From Clostridium celatum DSM 1785 (GTDB lineage Bacteria > Bacillota > Clostridia > Clostridiales > Clostridiaceae): a stretch of DNA of 64,000 nucleotides. The first letter of the stretch is position 1. The number at the start of each line of letters is the position of its first letter. Of the stretch, positions 27,043 to 35,891 are shown one piece after another. Location: assembly GCF_000320405.1 (NCBI RefSeq), contig NZ_KB291617.1, positions 1 through 64,000 on the forward strand, written 5' to 3'. The position numbers and the translations under genes are program-made. The notes under the pieces were generated by a model. The model ran no database searches and was not told the DNA's origin. It saw nothing but the letters and a program-made list of their open reading frames with translations.

Positions 27043-27228
27043 TTAAATAATATTTAATCCATATCCTCCAAATCCTGAAGTTGATTGACTCGATAAATTT
27101 ATATTTTGTTCCTCTTCACTAAATTTTCTCTTCATAATTTCTAAAAACTCTGAAGCATAAGAAGTGCTATTTTCAACCTCATTAATCTTTCCATCAAAGT
27201 TTTTTTCCCACCCTAAACTTTTCTTCAT
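27043..27228 (-). CDS. Small peptide with Gly-rich tail, candidate modified-peptide (RiPP) precursor
   Basis: A 61-residue peptide starting at the ATG 27228, chosen because AAAAGGAG sits six bases upstream; an in-frame codon at 27288 has no such site. The first about 40 residues are charged and helical (YASEFLEIMKRKFSEEEQ), like a leader. The last about 18 are small and polar, then Gly/aromatic (SSQSTSGFGGYGLNII), like a core. There is no Cys, so lanthionine or thiolactone chemistry is excluded; glycosylation of the Ser/Thr patch is possible. There is no membrane segment or signal peptide. The next gene is DUF6734-like. Precursor status is inference from architecture. Confidence 0.55.
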   Translation of the reverse strand: MKKSLGWEKNFDGKINEVENSTSYASEFLEIMKRKFSEEEQNINLSSQSTSGFGGYGLNII

Positions 27229-27252
27229 CCCTTTCTCCTTTTCAAAAAAAAT

Positions 27253-27294
27253 ATTATAGCTAGTGGAAATACATTTATTTCCACACACTATAAT
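27253..27294 (-). terminator. Terminator of prs / leader hairpin of the peptide gene
   Basis: Outer arms 27253-27259 / 27288-27294 and inner arms 27263-27271 / 27276-27284 form a long hairpin, followed on the minus strand by an eight-T run. It lies between prs and the peptide gene. The same segment contains TATAAT (27253-27258) that might act as the peptide's -10. Confidence 0.82.
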
Positions 27295-27305
27295 ATATTA
27301 TATCT

Positions 27306-28397
27306 CTATTCGTTTAATAAGTCACGTATTACTCTTGTTGCATCCATATAAGAAGCAATAGATTTATCGTGGTTTAACTTATTTATTATTTTAGATACTA
27401 ATTCTGACATGTCAACAGCTCTATACCAACTAGCATCTCTTAATGAATCTGGTATATATGTTAAATTAGTTGAATATACTCTTTTTATTATTCCATCTTC
27501 ATGGAATTTATTAAACTTTTCAAGTCCTTCTGTAAAGAATCCAAAAGTTGTTGCTACATATACATTTTTAACATTTCTTTTCTTTAATTCTGTAGCTATA
27601 TCTAAAACAGATTCACCAGATGCAATCATATCATCAACTATTAGTACATCTCTTCCTGCTACATCCCTACCCATATATTCATGTTGTACTATTGGATTTT
27701 TACCATTAACTATTGTAGAATGATCTCTTCTCTTATAGAATAATCCAACATCAACACCTAATACACTTGAATAATAGATAGCTCTATCCATAGCTCCAGT
27801 ATCTGGACTTATAACAATAAGTTTGTCTTTATTTAATTCTAAATCTTCTTCTGTTTTAACAAGTGCCTTTACTATATCATATGTAGGATAGAAATTTTCA
27901 AATGATAATAATGGAATTGCATTTTGTACATTTGGATCATGAACATCAAATGTAAGTACTTCATTTACACCTAATCTTTCTAGCTCTTGAAGTGCTAATG
28001 CGCAATCTAAAGATTCTCTTCCCTTGCGTCTATGTTGTCTTGACTCATATAGTAATGGCATTATTACTGTTATCTTTGCAGCTTTACCTCTTATTGCTGA
28101 AACTGTTCTTTTTATATCTTGGAAATGTTCATCTGGACCTTTATGATTTACAAAACCAAACATTTTATATGTACAGCTATAATTTCCTATATCGCATAGT
28201 ATATAAATGTCTTTTCCTCTAACACTCTCAGAAATTTTAACTTTTCCTTCACCATTTGAAAATCTTATTTCATCAATTGGTATAAGGTATGAATCATTAG
28301 TATTTCTTTTTTCTTGTATAAGCTTATCAATAGCATTCCCTAATTCTTTACAACTTTCTAATGCTATTATTCCTAATTCATGATTTAATTCAGCCAT
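27306..28397 (-). CDS. prs: Ribose-phosphate pyrophosphokinase (long variant)
   Basis: Makes PRPP from ribose-5-phosphate and ATP for purine, pyrimidine, histidine, tryptophan and NAD synthesis. The PRPP-binding motif DVLIVDDMIASGES is intact; the flexible-loop and ATP site are seen as LLYESRQHRRKGRESL (equivalent of the usual YARQDRK stretch) and the Mg site FDVHDPN. At 363 residues it is about 45-50 longer than classical Prs, with extra sequence at the N terminus and before the C-terminal helix, so it belongs to a divergent clostridial subtype and may be a paralogue. The start is ATG 28397 (AAAGGGGAAG upstream); a TTG lies directly before it. Confidence 0.88.
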   Translation of the reverse strand: MAELNHELGIIALESCKELGNAIDKLIQEKRNTNDSYLIPIDEIRFSNGEGKVKISESVRGKDIYILCDIGNYSCTYKMFGFVNHKGPDEHFQDIKRTVSAIRGKAAKITVIMPLLYESRQHRRKGRESLDCALALQELERLGVNEVLTFDVHDPNVQNAIPLLSFENFYPTYDIVKALVKTEEDLELNKDKLIVISPDTGAMDRAIYYSSVLGVDVGLFYKRRDHSTIVNGKNPIVQHEYMGRDVAGRDVLIVDDMIASGESVLDIATELKKRNVKNVYVATTFGFFTEGLEKFNKFHEDGIIKRVYSTNLTYIPDSLRDASWYRAVDMSELVSKIINKLNHDKSIASYMDATRVIRDLLNE

Positions 28398-28574
28398 CAA
28401 TTCTTCCCCTTTACATTAAATTATAAAAAAGCTCTAAACAATAATAGTATATACTATTACCACAAAATAATAAACACTATTTATTAATTATTATATTTTA
28501 ATATTGATTGTTTAGATATTTTTTTATGCTATCATATTAATTAAATCACATTTTACTTTAGAAAGGAATAATTT

Positions 28575-29183
28575 ATGAACGATTATTATTATGAAAAATT
28601 ATTTAATATAAAAACTACAGGTGAACAGCAAGGTTTTTATGAGTCGCACCATTATAATAGATATGAAGCAACATCTTACACTGCTCTAGAAACTCTTTTT
28701 AAAGAATATCCCATAAAAAATACCGATACTATAGTTGATTTTGGTTGTGGCAAAGGTAGGCTTGCTTTTTATGCTAATTACTTTTTTGGTTCTACCGTTA
28801 CTGGTATTGAAATGAATTCTAACTATTTTGATACTTGTATAAATAATAAAAAAACATATTCTAAAAATTCTAATAAGAATAAAGATAAAATAAACTTTAT
28901 AAACATATTTGCAGAAGAATATAAAATTTCAAATTTTGATAATAAATTTTATTTCTTTAATCCATTTTCATTACAAATATTTATAAAAGTATTAAATAAC
29001 ATTTTAATTTCAATAGAAAATAATCCAAGAAGTATTGATTTAATTTTATATTATCCATCTGATGAATATATTGATTACTTGGATAACTACACAGCTTTTG
29101 TATTAAAAGACGAAATCACAATTTCCAATTTTTTTAAATTCGATAATAGACAAAAATTTTTAATATATACTTTTACATACTAA
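28575..29183 (+). CDS. Class I SAM-dependent methyltransferase
   Basis: 202 residues with motif I IVDFGCGKGRLAFYAN, an acidic motif II (TGIEMN) and an FNPFS motif at the usual motif IV position (normally D/N-PP-Y). The N terminus (YESHHYNRYEATSY) resembles methyltransferases annotated on small molecules or rRNA, but the substrate is unknown. It is monocistronic on the plus strand, divergent from prs, with AGAAAGG eight bases before the ATG. Lysine/asparagine-rich, like its neighbours. Confidence 0.78.
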   Translation: MNDYYYEKLFNIKTTGEQQGFYESHHYNRYEATSYTALETLFKEYPIKNTDTIVDFGCGKGRLAFYANYFFGSTVTGIEMNSNYFDTCINNKKTYSKNSNKNKDKINFINIFAEEYKISNFDNKFYFFNPFSLQIFIKVLNNILISIENNPRSIDLILYYPSDEYIDYLDNYTAFVLKDEITISNFFKFDNRQKFLIYTFTY

Positions 29184-29237
29184 ACAAAAAACAATGTTCT
29201 AAAACTCAACTTAGTTATTTAAGGCATACTATAAAAA

Positions 29238-29287
29238 TAAAATAGAGAATAGCTACTTCTTATATAAAGCTGCTACTCTCTATTTTA
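29238..29287 (-). terminator. Terminator downstream of the GGDEF/HD-GYP gene
   Basis: 16-base arms 29238-29253 / 29272-29287, fully paired on the minus strand (one G-U) but mismatched on the plus strand. TATTTTTAT follows on the minus strand. It may also end the convergent methyltransferase transcript weakly. Confidence 0.78.
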
Positions 29288-29352
29288 CTTTACACTTACT
29301 ATAAATCTTATCAATTTCAATAGTTAAGTTAATAACTCAGTTCATCTTTTCT

Positions 29353-31064
29353 TTATTTTATTGCTCTTATATCATTTATTAATGCATTATCAGAATGAGT
29401 AGATAATATTTCTATAAATTTATCTACAAGTTCAGGGTCAAACTGTAATCCCTTACACCTTTTAAGCTCTTCTAATGCTTCATCATAACTTTTTCTTATA
29501 TTATAAGGTCTACTAGATGTCATTGCATCAAAACTATCTGCAATAGTTAAAATTCTAGAAAGATAAGGTATTTCTTCTCCTTTTAAATTATACGGATACC
29601 CCTTTCCATCATATCGTTCGTGATGATGCAAAATTAATGGTATTACTTTTTCCAAACTTTTTACAGGTTTAATTATCTCAACACCATTTTCAGGATGTTG
29701 TTTAAGTTCATTCCACTCTTCATCCGTTAATTTTCCTTTTTTGTTTAGTATTTCTTTACTGATATTTATTTTACCTATATCATGTAAATATGCCCCATAA
29801 ACCAAATTATTTTTATCTTCAATATCTAATCCTAGTCCCTCGGCTATAATTCTACTATAAATAACCACTCTCTCAACATGCCCATATGTATACCTATCTT
29901 TAGCATTTATTACACTAATTAAAGTTTTTATAGATGTTACAAGCTCTAGATCCTTTTCATCTATATTTTCTTTAATATCATCTAAAATAGATGTATATGT
30001 TTAACCCTATTTTTTTTAAAGAATTTAGCTCTATATAATGCATCATCGGCATTTTTTATAAGCTCTATATCACTATTAGATTTTTCAGGATAAATTGACA
30101 CTCCAATTGATGAAGTTATTTTACCATTAGGCTGATTTTCCTCGCCTTCAAAATATGTTTCTTCTATATTATTTCTTATTTTTTCTGCAATTAGAACTGC
30201 TGTTGCTTCATTAGTATTAGGTAAAATTACTGCGAACTCTTCTCCCCCATATCTAGCAACAATGTCATTAGTTCTTATGCAACCTTTAATAACCTCTCCT
30301 ACTTTTTTTAATACATAGTCCCCTTTTTGATGTCCATACAAATCATTATAATGCTTAAAATAATCTATATCTATAAATATTAATGACACAAACCCACCAT
30401 TTTTATTAACATCACTAATACTTTTTCTTAATATTTCATGAAAATATCTATGATTATATAACTCAGTTAGCCCATCAACATTTGCTATATTTTCCAATTT
30501 TTTAATGTGCTCACTTTCGATTTTAACATAAAAACCTAAAGGCCATGCCGTTAAAATGAATATTCCAGCTAAAATCAAGTCTGATTCAAAATAATTATTA
30601 ACAATCATATTTGGAGCACTAAGAATGTCTATAGATAGTATTGTACAAGATGAAATTGTAGCTACTATAAGTCCTTGCTTCATTCCTGATTGTATTGTTG
30701 TAGTTATAATTATAAATAGAAATACAAACTTATATTTGCTTTCATGCGATCCACTAAGTAATATAATTCCAACAAATAAAATCATAAATAAACATGCTTC
30801 AATAATGTTTAAAATATTACTATACTTATTTTTAATTTTATTCTTCATTATAAATGACCATACAAAGTAAATAGAAACTAAAACTATTAATGGAATAAAA
30901 AAAGCTATCATAGCATAATAACTTTCAAGAGTTAAAATATTATGTTGTTGTACTCCTAATACATCATTATATAAAATTATTCCAACTAAAAAAAGCGAAG
31001 CTAATTTTACTACAGAAACTATTTCTTCTATCTGCTTTTGTTTGTGATTTTTTTCCTTAGTCAT
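29353..31064 (-). pseudogene. GGDEF + HD-GYP c-di-GMP turnover protein, frameshifted between the domains
   Basis: One gene in two frames. The upstream part has about six membrane helices (residues 15-175) and a diguanylate cyclase domain with RYGGEEF as the active-site motif and an RTND inhibitory site five residues before it; it ends out of frame at 29982. The downstream frame, open from before 29982, reads through a linker (YGHVERVV) into an HD-GYP phosphodiesterase domain with HDIGK and HHERYDGKGYP. One base added at 30000-30003 restores the join (RVETYTSILDD instead of RVKHIHLF). AGAGGG precedes the ATG at 31064, 62 bases after agrD. Confidence 0.87.
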
Positions 31065-31084
31065 TTTAAATCCCTCTTATTAAT

Positions 31085-31118
31085 AAGGGACTAATACAAA
31101 TATACTGTATAGTCCCTT
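31085..31118 (-). terminator. Hairpin after agrD (possible terminator)
   Basis: Arms 31085-31093 (AAGGGACTA) and 31110-31118 pair perfectly over 9 bp. The following minus-strand sequence TTATTAATAAG is only weakly T-rich, so read-through into the GGDEF gene is plausible. Confidence 0.55.
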
Positions 31119-31125
31119 TTCTTTA

Positions 31126-31251
31126 TTATTCTTCTCTTAAACATTCTGGTTCTTCAGGTTGATAAAAAGAAAAATAACATGCTGAAGTAGATATTACAGA
31201 TGCAAATACTGTAGCTACTGCTGCTATTCCCATTAAAATTTTCTTTTTCAT
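31126..31251 (-). CDS. agrD: AgrD autoinducing peptide precursor
   Basis: A 41-residue precursor immediately after agrB (five-base gap), with GGAGGTGA before the ATG. It has the three AgrD parts: an amphipathic N-terminal helix (MKKKILMGIAAVATVFA), a core around TSACYFSFY, and an acidic C-terminal recognition tail QPEEPECLREE with the conserved EEPxxL pattern. By analogy with clostridial and staphylococcal precursors, AgrB should cut 12 residues from the C terminus and close a thiolactone between the core Cys and the fifth residue, giving a CYFSF ring with a short N-terminal tail. The ring assignment is inference. The gene is too short for routine gene calling. Confidence 0.92.
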   Translation of the reverse strand: MKKKILMGIAAVATVFASVISTSACYFSFYQPEEPECLREE

Positions 31252-31256
31252 TATCC

Positions 31257-31910
31257 TCACCTCCTTTTAAATAAAATTAAGCTTAAATAGCTATCTATTT
31301 TACTTAATACCGTATTTCCTATATCAGTTAAAGAAAATACTTGCCATGCTAGTCCTATATATATACATAAAGAATAGATTAGTAAATAGTATTTATTTAT
31401 ATAACTATAAATTGTAATATTTAAAATAACTATAATCCCATAAATCATCAATATTCTTAGTGATTTCTTCTTTAATCTACTTCTTTTTGCTTCACTTTTT
31501 ATTGGTTTTGCTAAGCTATCTACTGGTACTAATTTATTTATTGTTATGTACGACCATATAAACACTACTAATCCAAGTATGATTACAAATATTAAATTAA
31601 ACTCTATTAATTTTATTAATAATGCAAAACCAACCCCCACAATTGTACCTATTATTGTACATATGCTTGGAGTGCTAGCATGGACACCTCCTGAACTCTT
31701 TCTTAATATACTTATTGTAAAAGTTATTATTAAAGCCTCAGTAGCAACATTAAATATGATTCCGAATATAAAAACAAATATTATAGAAATACTCATTTGA
31801 ATAAATGCAAATATTCCATAATTTACAACACTCTTTTTTTCATTATCTAATTCTAATTCATTTGCAATATTATTAGAAATTTTTTCACATACAACATTAA
31901 TAATATCCAT
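31257..31910 (-). CDS. agrB: AgrB peptidase/cyclase for the AgrD peptide
   Basis: A 217-residue integral membrane cysteine protease with about six helices. The catalytic pair is in GGVHASTPSIC: His77 and Cys84, the same numbering as in the staphylococcal enzyme. It cleaves AgrD and forms its thiolactone. The gene overlaps the upstream membrane-protein gene by 14 bases and precedes agrD by five, so all are one operon. No AgrA or complete AgrC is encoded within the window. Confidence 0.95.
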   Translation of the reverse strand: MDIINVVCEKISNNIANELELDNEKKSVVNYGIFAFIQMSISIIFVFIFGIIFNVATEALIITFTISILRKSSGGVHASTPSICTIIGTIVGVGFALLIKLIEFNLIFVIILGLVVFIWSYITINKLVPVDSLAKPIKSEAKRSRLKKKSLRILMIYGIIVILNITIYSYINKYYLLIYSLCIYIGLAWQVFSLTDIGNTVLSKIDSYLSLILFKRR

Positions 31911-32370
31911 TTCTAAGCTTGTTCCTTTTTCCTAAAAATATATAATATCCTATAACTATTGAAGCTAATATTAATAGTGATGGCAATCCATAAATTGTTT
32001 TTAATACAGGATTGCTTAATATCATAGTTAATCTATCTCCCAGTAAAAACTTTAGTATAAAAACATTGATTCCTTCAGAAGCAAATAATATTATTGCCAT
32101 TATTATGGCGGCCTTTACTGAGGATATTATTTCTATTTTGTTTATACTATTTGAAATAATAGTCATAAAACTAATATTCAATATTGTATGAACCCCATAA
32201 TTTATAGGTAATGCTCTTATAACAAACACAGCAACAGCCAAAAGTAAACTTGATAAAATATATATTTTTTTATCTATTTTAGTTTTTGAAAATGCATATG
32301 CCGCAAACATAAATACAAATACTTCTGGTATACTTCTTATTACGAATTCAAACATCGTTAATTTTAACAT
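31897..32370 (-). CDS. AgrC sensor-domain-like membrane protein without kinase domain
   Basis: 157 residues with about five membrane helices. The N terminus MFEFVIRSIPEVFVFMFAAY resembles the membrane sensor half of clostridial AgrC-type kinases, but the protein ends after the membrane region with a short basic tail (GKRNKLRNGYY) and no histidine kinase domain. The frame is open and overlaps both neighbours (7 and 14 bases), so it looks like a genuine stand-alone gene rather than a truncation. A role as peptide receptor, decoy or AgrB partner is speculative. Confidence 0.7.
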   Translation of the reverse strand: MLKLTMFEFVIRSIPEVFVFMFAAYAFSKTKIDKKIYILSSLLLAVAVFVIRALPINYGVHTILNISFMTIISNSINKIEIISSVKAAIIMAIILFASEGINVFILKFLLGDRLTMILSNPVLKTIYGLPSLLILASIVIGYYIFLGKRNKLRNGYY

Positions 32371-32924
32371 TTCACATCATCCTCTTTTGTTAATTTATTA
32401 CTCTTAACTATAGATTTGTATATTATTAAAAACACAAAAATTCTTATCAATATATCTCCTATACTTAGTATGCTATATCCTAAATCTATGTAATCTGTTA
32501 GTATTTTTAAATTTGTTTGAGAATTTCCTAATATATGAAAATCATTGACTAAACCAAATCCTTCTGGCTTTGCATATCCTGTTATGTATGATAAGCTTGG
32601 AAAAACAGGCATAAAACCTCCATTACTCCTTATTGCTATATCGTTTAAAATTCCCCCTAAAATAACACAACCAGCTCCAATTATGGCTTCTAAATATATT
32701 TCATATTTAAATATTAATATTAAGTACATCATTAAATATATAGATTTTAATGATTGTAATAATCCTACTACTTCATAATTTCCTTTAAAAATCATAGTTT
32801 GTCCAATAAAATAGATAAACTCAAAAATAATAATAGGATATATTGTCCAATTTTTAAATAATAGCTTTATATCATATCTCTTTAATTTTGCTATTATTAT
32901 TGCTATTAATATAGTTTCAAACAT
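32364..32924 (-). CDS. DUF5317 family membrane protein, first gene of the agr operon
   Basis: 186 residues, five predicted helices. The DUF5317 signature lies in the middle: NDIAIRSNGGFMPVFPS, then FHILGNSQTNLKILTDYIDL and SIGDILIRI. The function of the family is unknown. It opens the operon that leads to agrB and agrD. A TATAAT-like -10 (TGATATAATATAAT) is visible about 55 bases upstream of the start on this strand, without a clear -35. The intergenic stretch 32925-33221 holds nothing else recognisable. Confidence 0.8.
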   Translation of the reverse strand: MFETILIAIIIAKLKRYDIKLLFKNWTIYPIIIFEFIYFIGQTMIFKGNYEVVGLLQSLKSIYLMMYLILIFKYEIYLEAIIGAGCVILGGILNDIAIRSNGGFMPVFPSLSYITGYAKPEGFGLVNDFHILGNSQTNLKILTDYIDLGYSILSIGDILIRIFVFLIIYKSIVKSNKLTKEDDVKC

Positions 32925-33221
32925 TGTTTCACCAAACTTATAAACCTTTTCTTAAAGAACTTTTTTGTAATTTTATTATATTATATCATTATTTTTCTAC
33001 TTTTTTCTATATTTTTGCTATTTTTATTTCAAATTTATACATATAAACTATTTTTATTACATAAAAACATATATTTTTACATAAATTTTTCTATACATTT
33101 GAATATTTTCACTAAAATTTATTAAGTATGAAATAAAAAATAGCAAATATAGATTAAAATTCATAAACCATTAAGAGTTTTAACACTTTATAAATTTACA
33201 TCTATAATTTGCCATTTCCAA

Positions 33222-34454
33222 TTAAAGTTCTTTTCTCAAGAAGCTATTTTTTCCAACCTTAAATGGAATCTTAACCTTACACATCATTCCTGGGTGTGGA
33301 CAGCCTTCAATAGCTTCTCCTTCTTCATTATAAAGTTCTTCAACTATAAAACTTTGCCCCATTGAACCAGGTGATAAAATTTCAACTTTATCACCTTTCA
33401 CAAATTTATTTCTTTGCTTACATAAAGCAATTTGACTTTTCTCATCATATTCTTGAACTATAGCAACAACATCGTATTCTCTAACATGGTCATTAGTATG
33501 ATATATTATTGCATCACTTTTAGGTTCATTAAAGAAAAATCCTGTATTGTATTCTCTATGACTAACTTTGTACATTTCCGCTAATAATTCTTTAGGTAAC
33601 TTATAATTTTCTGGATCTTCATAATATAAATCAATTGCTTTTCTATAAGCATTAACAACTATTGCAACATAGTATTCACTTTTATTTCTACCTTCAATTT
33701 TTAGAGAAGAAATTCCTGCTTCTAAAAGTTCTGGTAAATGCTCTATCATACATAAATCTTTTGAATTCATTATATATGTACCATTTTCATCTTCTTCAAT
33801 AGGAAAATATTCATTAGGTCTTTTTTCTTCTACTAAAGAATACTTCCATCTACAACTTTGAGCACAGGCACCTCTATTAGAATCTCTACCTGTCATATAA
33901 CTTGAAAGTAAACATCTTCCTGAATATGACATACACATTGCACCATGAACAAAAACTTCTAGCTCTAATTCTTCAGGTATATGTTGTCTTATTTCTCTTA
34001 TTTCTTTTAATGAGCACTCTCTAGCTAAAACCACACGTTCTGCACCTAATTCATGCCACATATTACATCCTTCATAATTTACTGTATTAGCTTGTGTACT
34101 AATATGTATTGGTAAATTAGTATTCTTTTGTACAGTTCTAAAAACTCCAAGATCAGATACTAAAACAGCATCTACTTTAGCTTCTTCTAGTTTTTTTAAA
34201 AATTCTGGTAACTGTTCTACTCCTTCATTTCTTGGCATTACATTTACTGTACAATATATTTTTTTCCCTAATTTATGAGCAAACTCTGCTCCTTCTTTTA
34301 TTTCTTCAAATGTAAAATTTTGCGCTGCTGCTCTTAAAGAAAAAGCTGATCCTCCGAAATAAACTGCATCTGCTCCGTACTGAAATGCTATCTTTAACTT
34401 TTCTAAACTTCCAGCTGGCGCTAATAGTTCCGGCTTTTTATATTTTACTGTCAT
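33222..34454 (-). CDS. U32 family protein (TrhP/YrrO-like tRNA hydroxylation factor)
   Basis: A 410-residue U32 'peptidase' family protein: PELLAPAGSLEKLKIAFQYGADAVYFGG at the N terminus, the cysteine-bearing core VHGAMCMSYSGRCLLSSYMTGRDSNRGACAQSCRW, SSLKIEGRNKS, and a C-terminal beta-barrel domain. In Bacillus and E. coli, relatives of this group work in prephenate-dependent 5-hydroxyuridine formation at tRNA position 34, with a 4Fe-4S cluster held by cysteines such as these. Whether this copy is TrhP1- or TrhP2-like was not resolved, and no partner U32 gene is adjacent. It is divergent from alr. Confidence 0.85.
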   Translation of the reverse strand: MTVKYKKPELLAPAGSLEKLKIAFQYGADAVYFGGSAFSLRAAAQNFTFEEIKEGAEFAHKLGKKIYCTVNVMPRNEGVEQLPEFLKKLEEAKVDAVLVSDLGVFRTVQKNTNLPIHISTQANTVNYEGCNMWHELGAERVVLARECSLKEIREIRQHIPEELELEVFVHGAMCMSYSGRCLLSSYMTGRDSNRGACAQSCRWKYSLVEEKRPNEYFPIEEDENGTYIMNSKDLCMIEHLPELLEAGISSLKIEGRNKSEYYVAIVVNAYRKAIDLYYEDPENYKLPKELLAEMYKVSHREYNTGFFFNEPKSDAIIYHTNDHVREYDVVAIVQEYDEKSQIALCKQRNKFVKGDKVEILSPGSMGQSFIVEELYNEEGEAIEGCPHPGMMCKVKIPFKVGKNSFLRKEL

Positions 34455-34637
34455 AAAACTTCATCCTTTTACTTAAATTATATTATATGATTATTATATA
34501 CCACTATTAATTTAATTCAACGAAAAACTAATATGGTACCACTCTTAATAAAATTTATACCACAAGTGGCTCTTACCATTATATAATATTTCTAATACAA
34601 TAATAATATAGAGTTAAGAAATAATCGGGGTGTTAGT

Positions 34638-35798
34638 ATGGAAAAAATAATGAGACCTGTATGGGCTGAAATAGATTTAGATGTAATTGCAAATAACATG
34701 AAAAATATAAAAAAATTAGCTGGTAATAAAGAAGTAATGGCTGTTGTTAAAGCTGATTGCTATGGTCATGGAGCTTCAGATGTAGTTCCTTGTCTTTTAG
34801 AAAATGGTGCTTCTAGGCTGGCTGTTGCAATGCTTACCGAAGCAATTGAACTCAGAAAAAATAATATTACAGCACCTATAATGATTCTTGGATATACACC
34901 AAACTACCTTGGTGAAGAATTAATTAATTATGATATAGAACAAACTATTTATGATATAGATTATGCTAAAGAACTATCTGATTTGGCTTTAAGCATGAAT
35001 AAAAAAGCTAAAGTACACATTGCCTTAGATACTGGTATGGGTAGAATAGGATTCATGCCTAATTTGGATAGTCTTAATAAAGTTATTGAAATATGTTCTT
35101 ATAAAGGCTTAGACGTTGTTGGTATATTTACTCACTTCTCAAGCTCTGATGAGAAAGATAAAAGCTATACAGAATTTCAATTTAATAAAATAATAGAATT
35201 TGTTGATAGACTTAAGGAATATGGTATTGATATCCCATTAAAACACGCTTCAAACAGCGGAGCAATCATAGACATGCCTAATACTTATTTAGATGCTGTA
35301 AGAGCTGGAATTATAATATATGGATACTATCCATCTAACGATATTAACAAAGATAATTTATCAATTAAACCAGCTTTAACATTAAAGGCTAAGATTGCTC
35401 ATGTTAAAGAAGTAGATAAGGATAGCTATATTGGTTATAACAGAACTTTTAAAACAGAAAGGAAAAGCGTTATTGCAACTATTCCAATTGGATATGCTGA
35501 TGGATATATAAGAAAATTAAAACACGAAGCTAAAGTAATAGTTAATGGAAAATTTGCCAATATAGTAGGAAATATCTGCATGGACCAATTTATGATTGAT
35601 GTTACCGATATAGAAAATGTAAAAACTGGTGATGAAGTAATTCTTCTTGGTGAAACTGATAAGTTAAAATTTAATGCTGATGATCTTGCTAAATGTGCAG
35701 ATAGTATTAACTATGAAGTTCTTTGTCTATTAAAAAACAGGGTTCCTAGAGCCTATATTAAAAACGGCGAAATAATTAATGTTAAAAACAACGTATAA
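34638..35798 (+). CDS. alr: Alanine racemase
   Basis: A 386-residue PLP enzyme converting L- to D-alanine for peptidoglycan. PLP-binding Lys38 is in [10 protein letters not shown], the substrate-facing Tyr in IPIGYADGY, and the C-terminal beta domain is complete ([23 protein letters not shown]). Shine-Dalgarno GGGGTG is five bases before the ATG. TATAAT at 34582-34587 is a plausible -10; three TACCAC copies lie just upstream. It is monocistronic and followed by a hairpin. Confidence 0.96.
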   Translation: MEKIMRPVWAEIDLDVIANNMKNIKKLAGNKEVMAVVKADCYGHGASDVVPCLLENGASRLAVAMLTEAIELRKNNITAPIMILGYTPNYLGEELINYDIEQTIYDIDYAKELSDLALSMNKKAKVHIALDTGMGRIGFMPNLDSLNKVIEICSYKGLDVVGIFTHFSSSDEKDKSYTEFQFNKIIEFVDRLKEYGIDIPLKHASNSGAIIDMPNTYLDAVRAGIIIYGYYPSNDINKDNLSIKPALTLKAKIAHVKEVDKDSYIGYNRTFKTERKSVIATIPIGYADGYIRKLKHEAKVIVNGKFANIVGNICMDQFMIDVTDIENVKTGDEVILLGETDKLKFNADDLAKCADSINYEVLCLLKNRVPRAYIKNGEIINVKNNV

Positions 35799-35845
35799 TA
35801 GAGTTATATTGATAATAAGCGTGATACCGAAAAATTTATAATATT

Positions 35846-35881
35846 TAGAAGGAATAGACCTAAAGGTTAATATTCCTTCTA
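35846..35881. terminator. Bidirectional terminator between alr and msrAB
   Basis: Arms 35846-35856 and 35871-35881 pair perfectly over 11 bp, with an inner ACC/GGT pairing. T-rich sequence flanks on both strands; the genes are convergent. Confidence 0.8.
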
Positions 35882-35891
35882 TAAAATTTAA

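Noticed and set aside
34455-34637. T-box-like GTGGTACCA on the minus strand upstream of the U32 gene
   Set aside because: The T-box core AGGGTGGNACCGCG is not matched, and the region is too short for specifier stems and a terminator.
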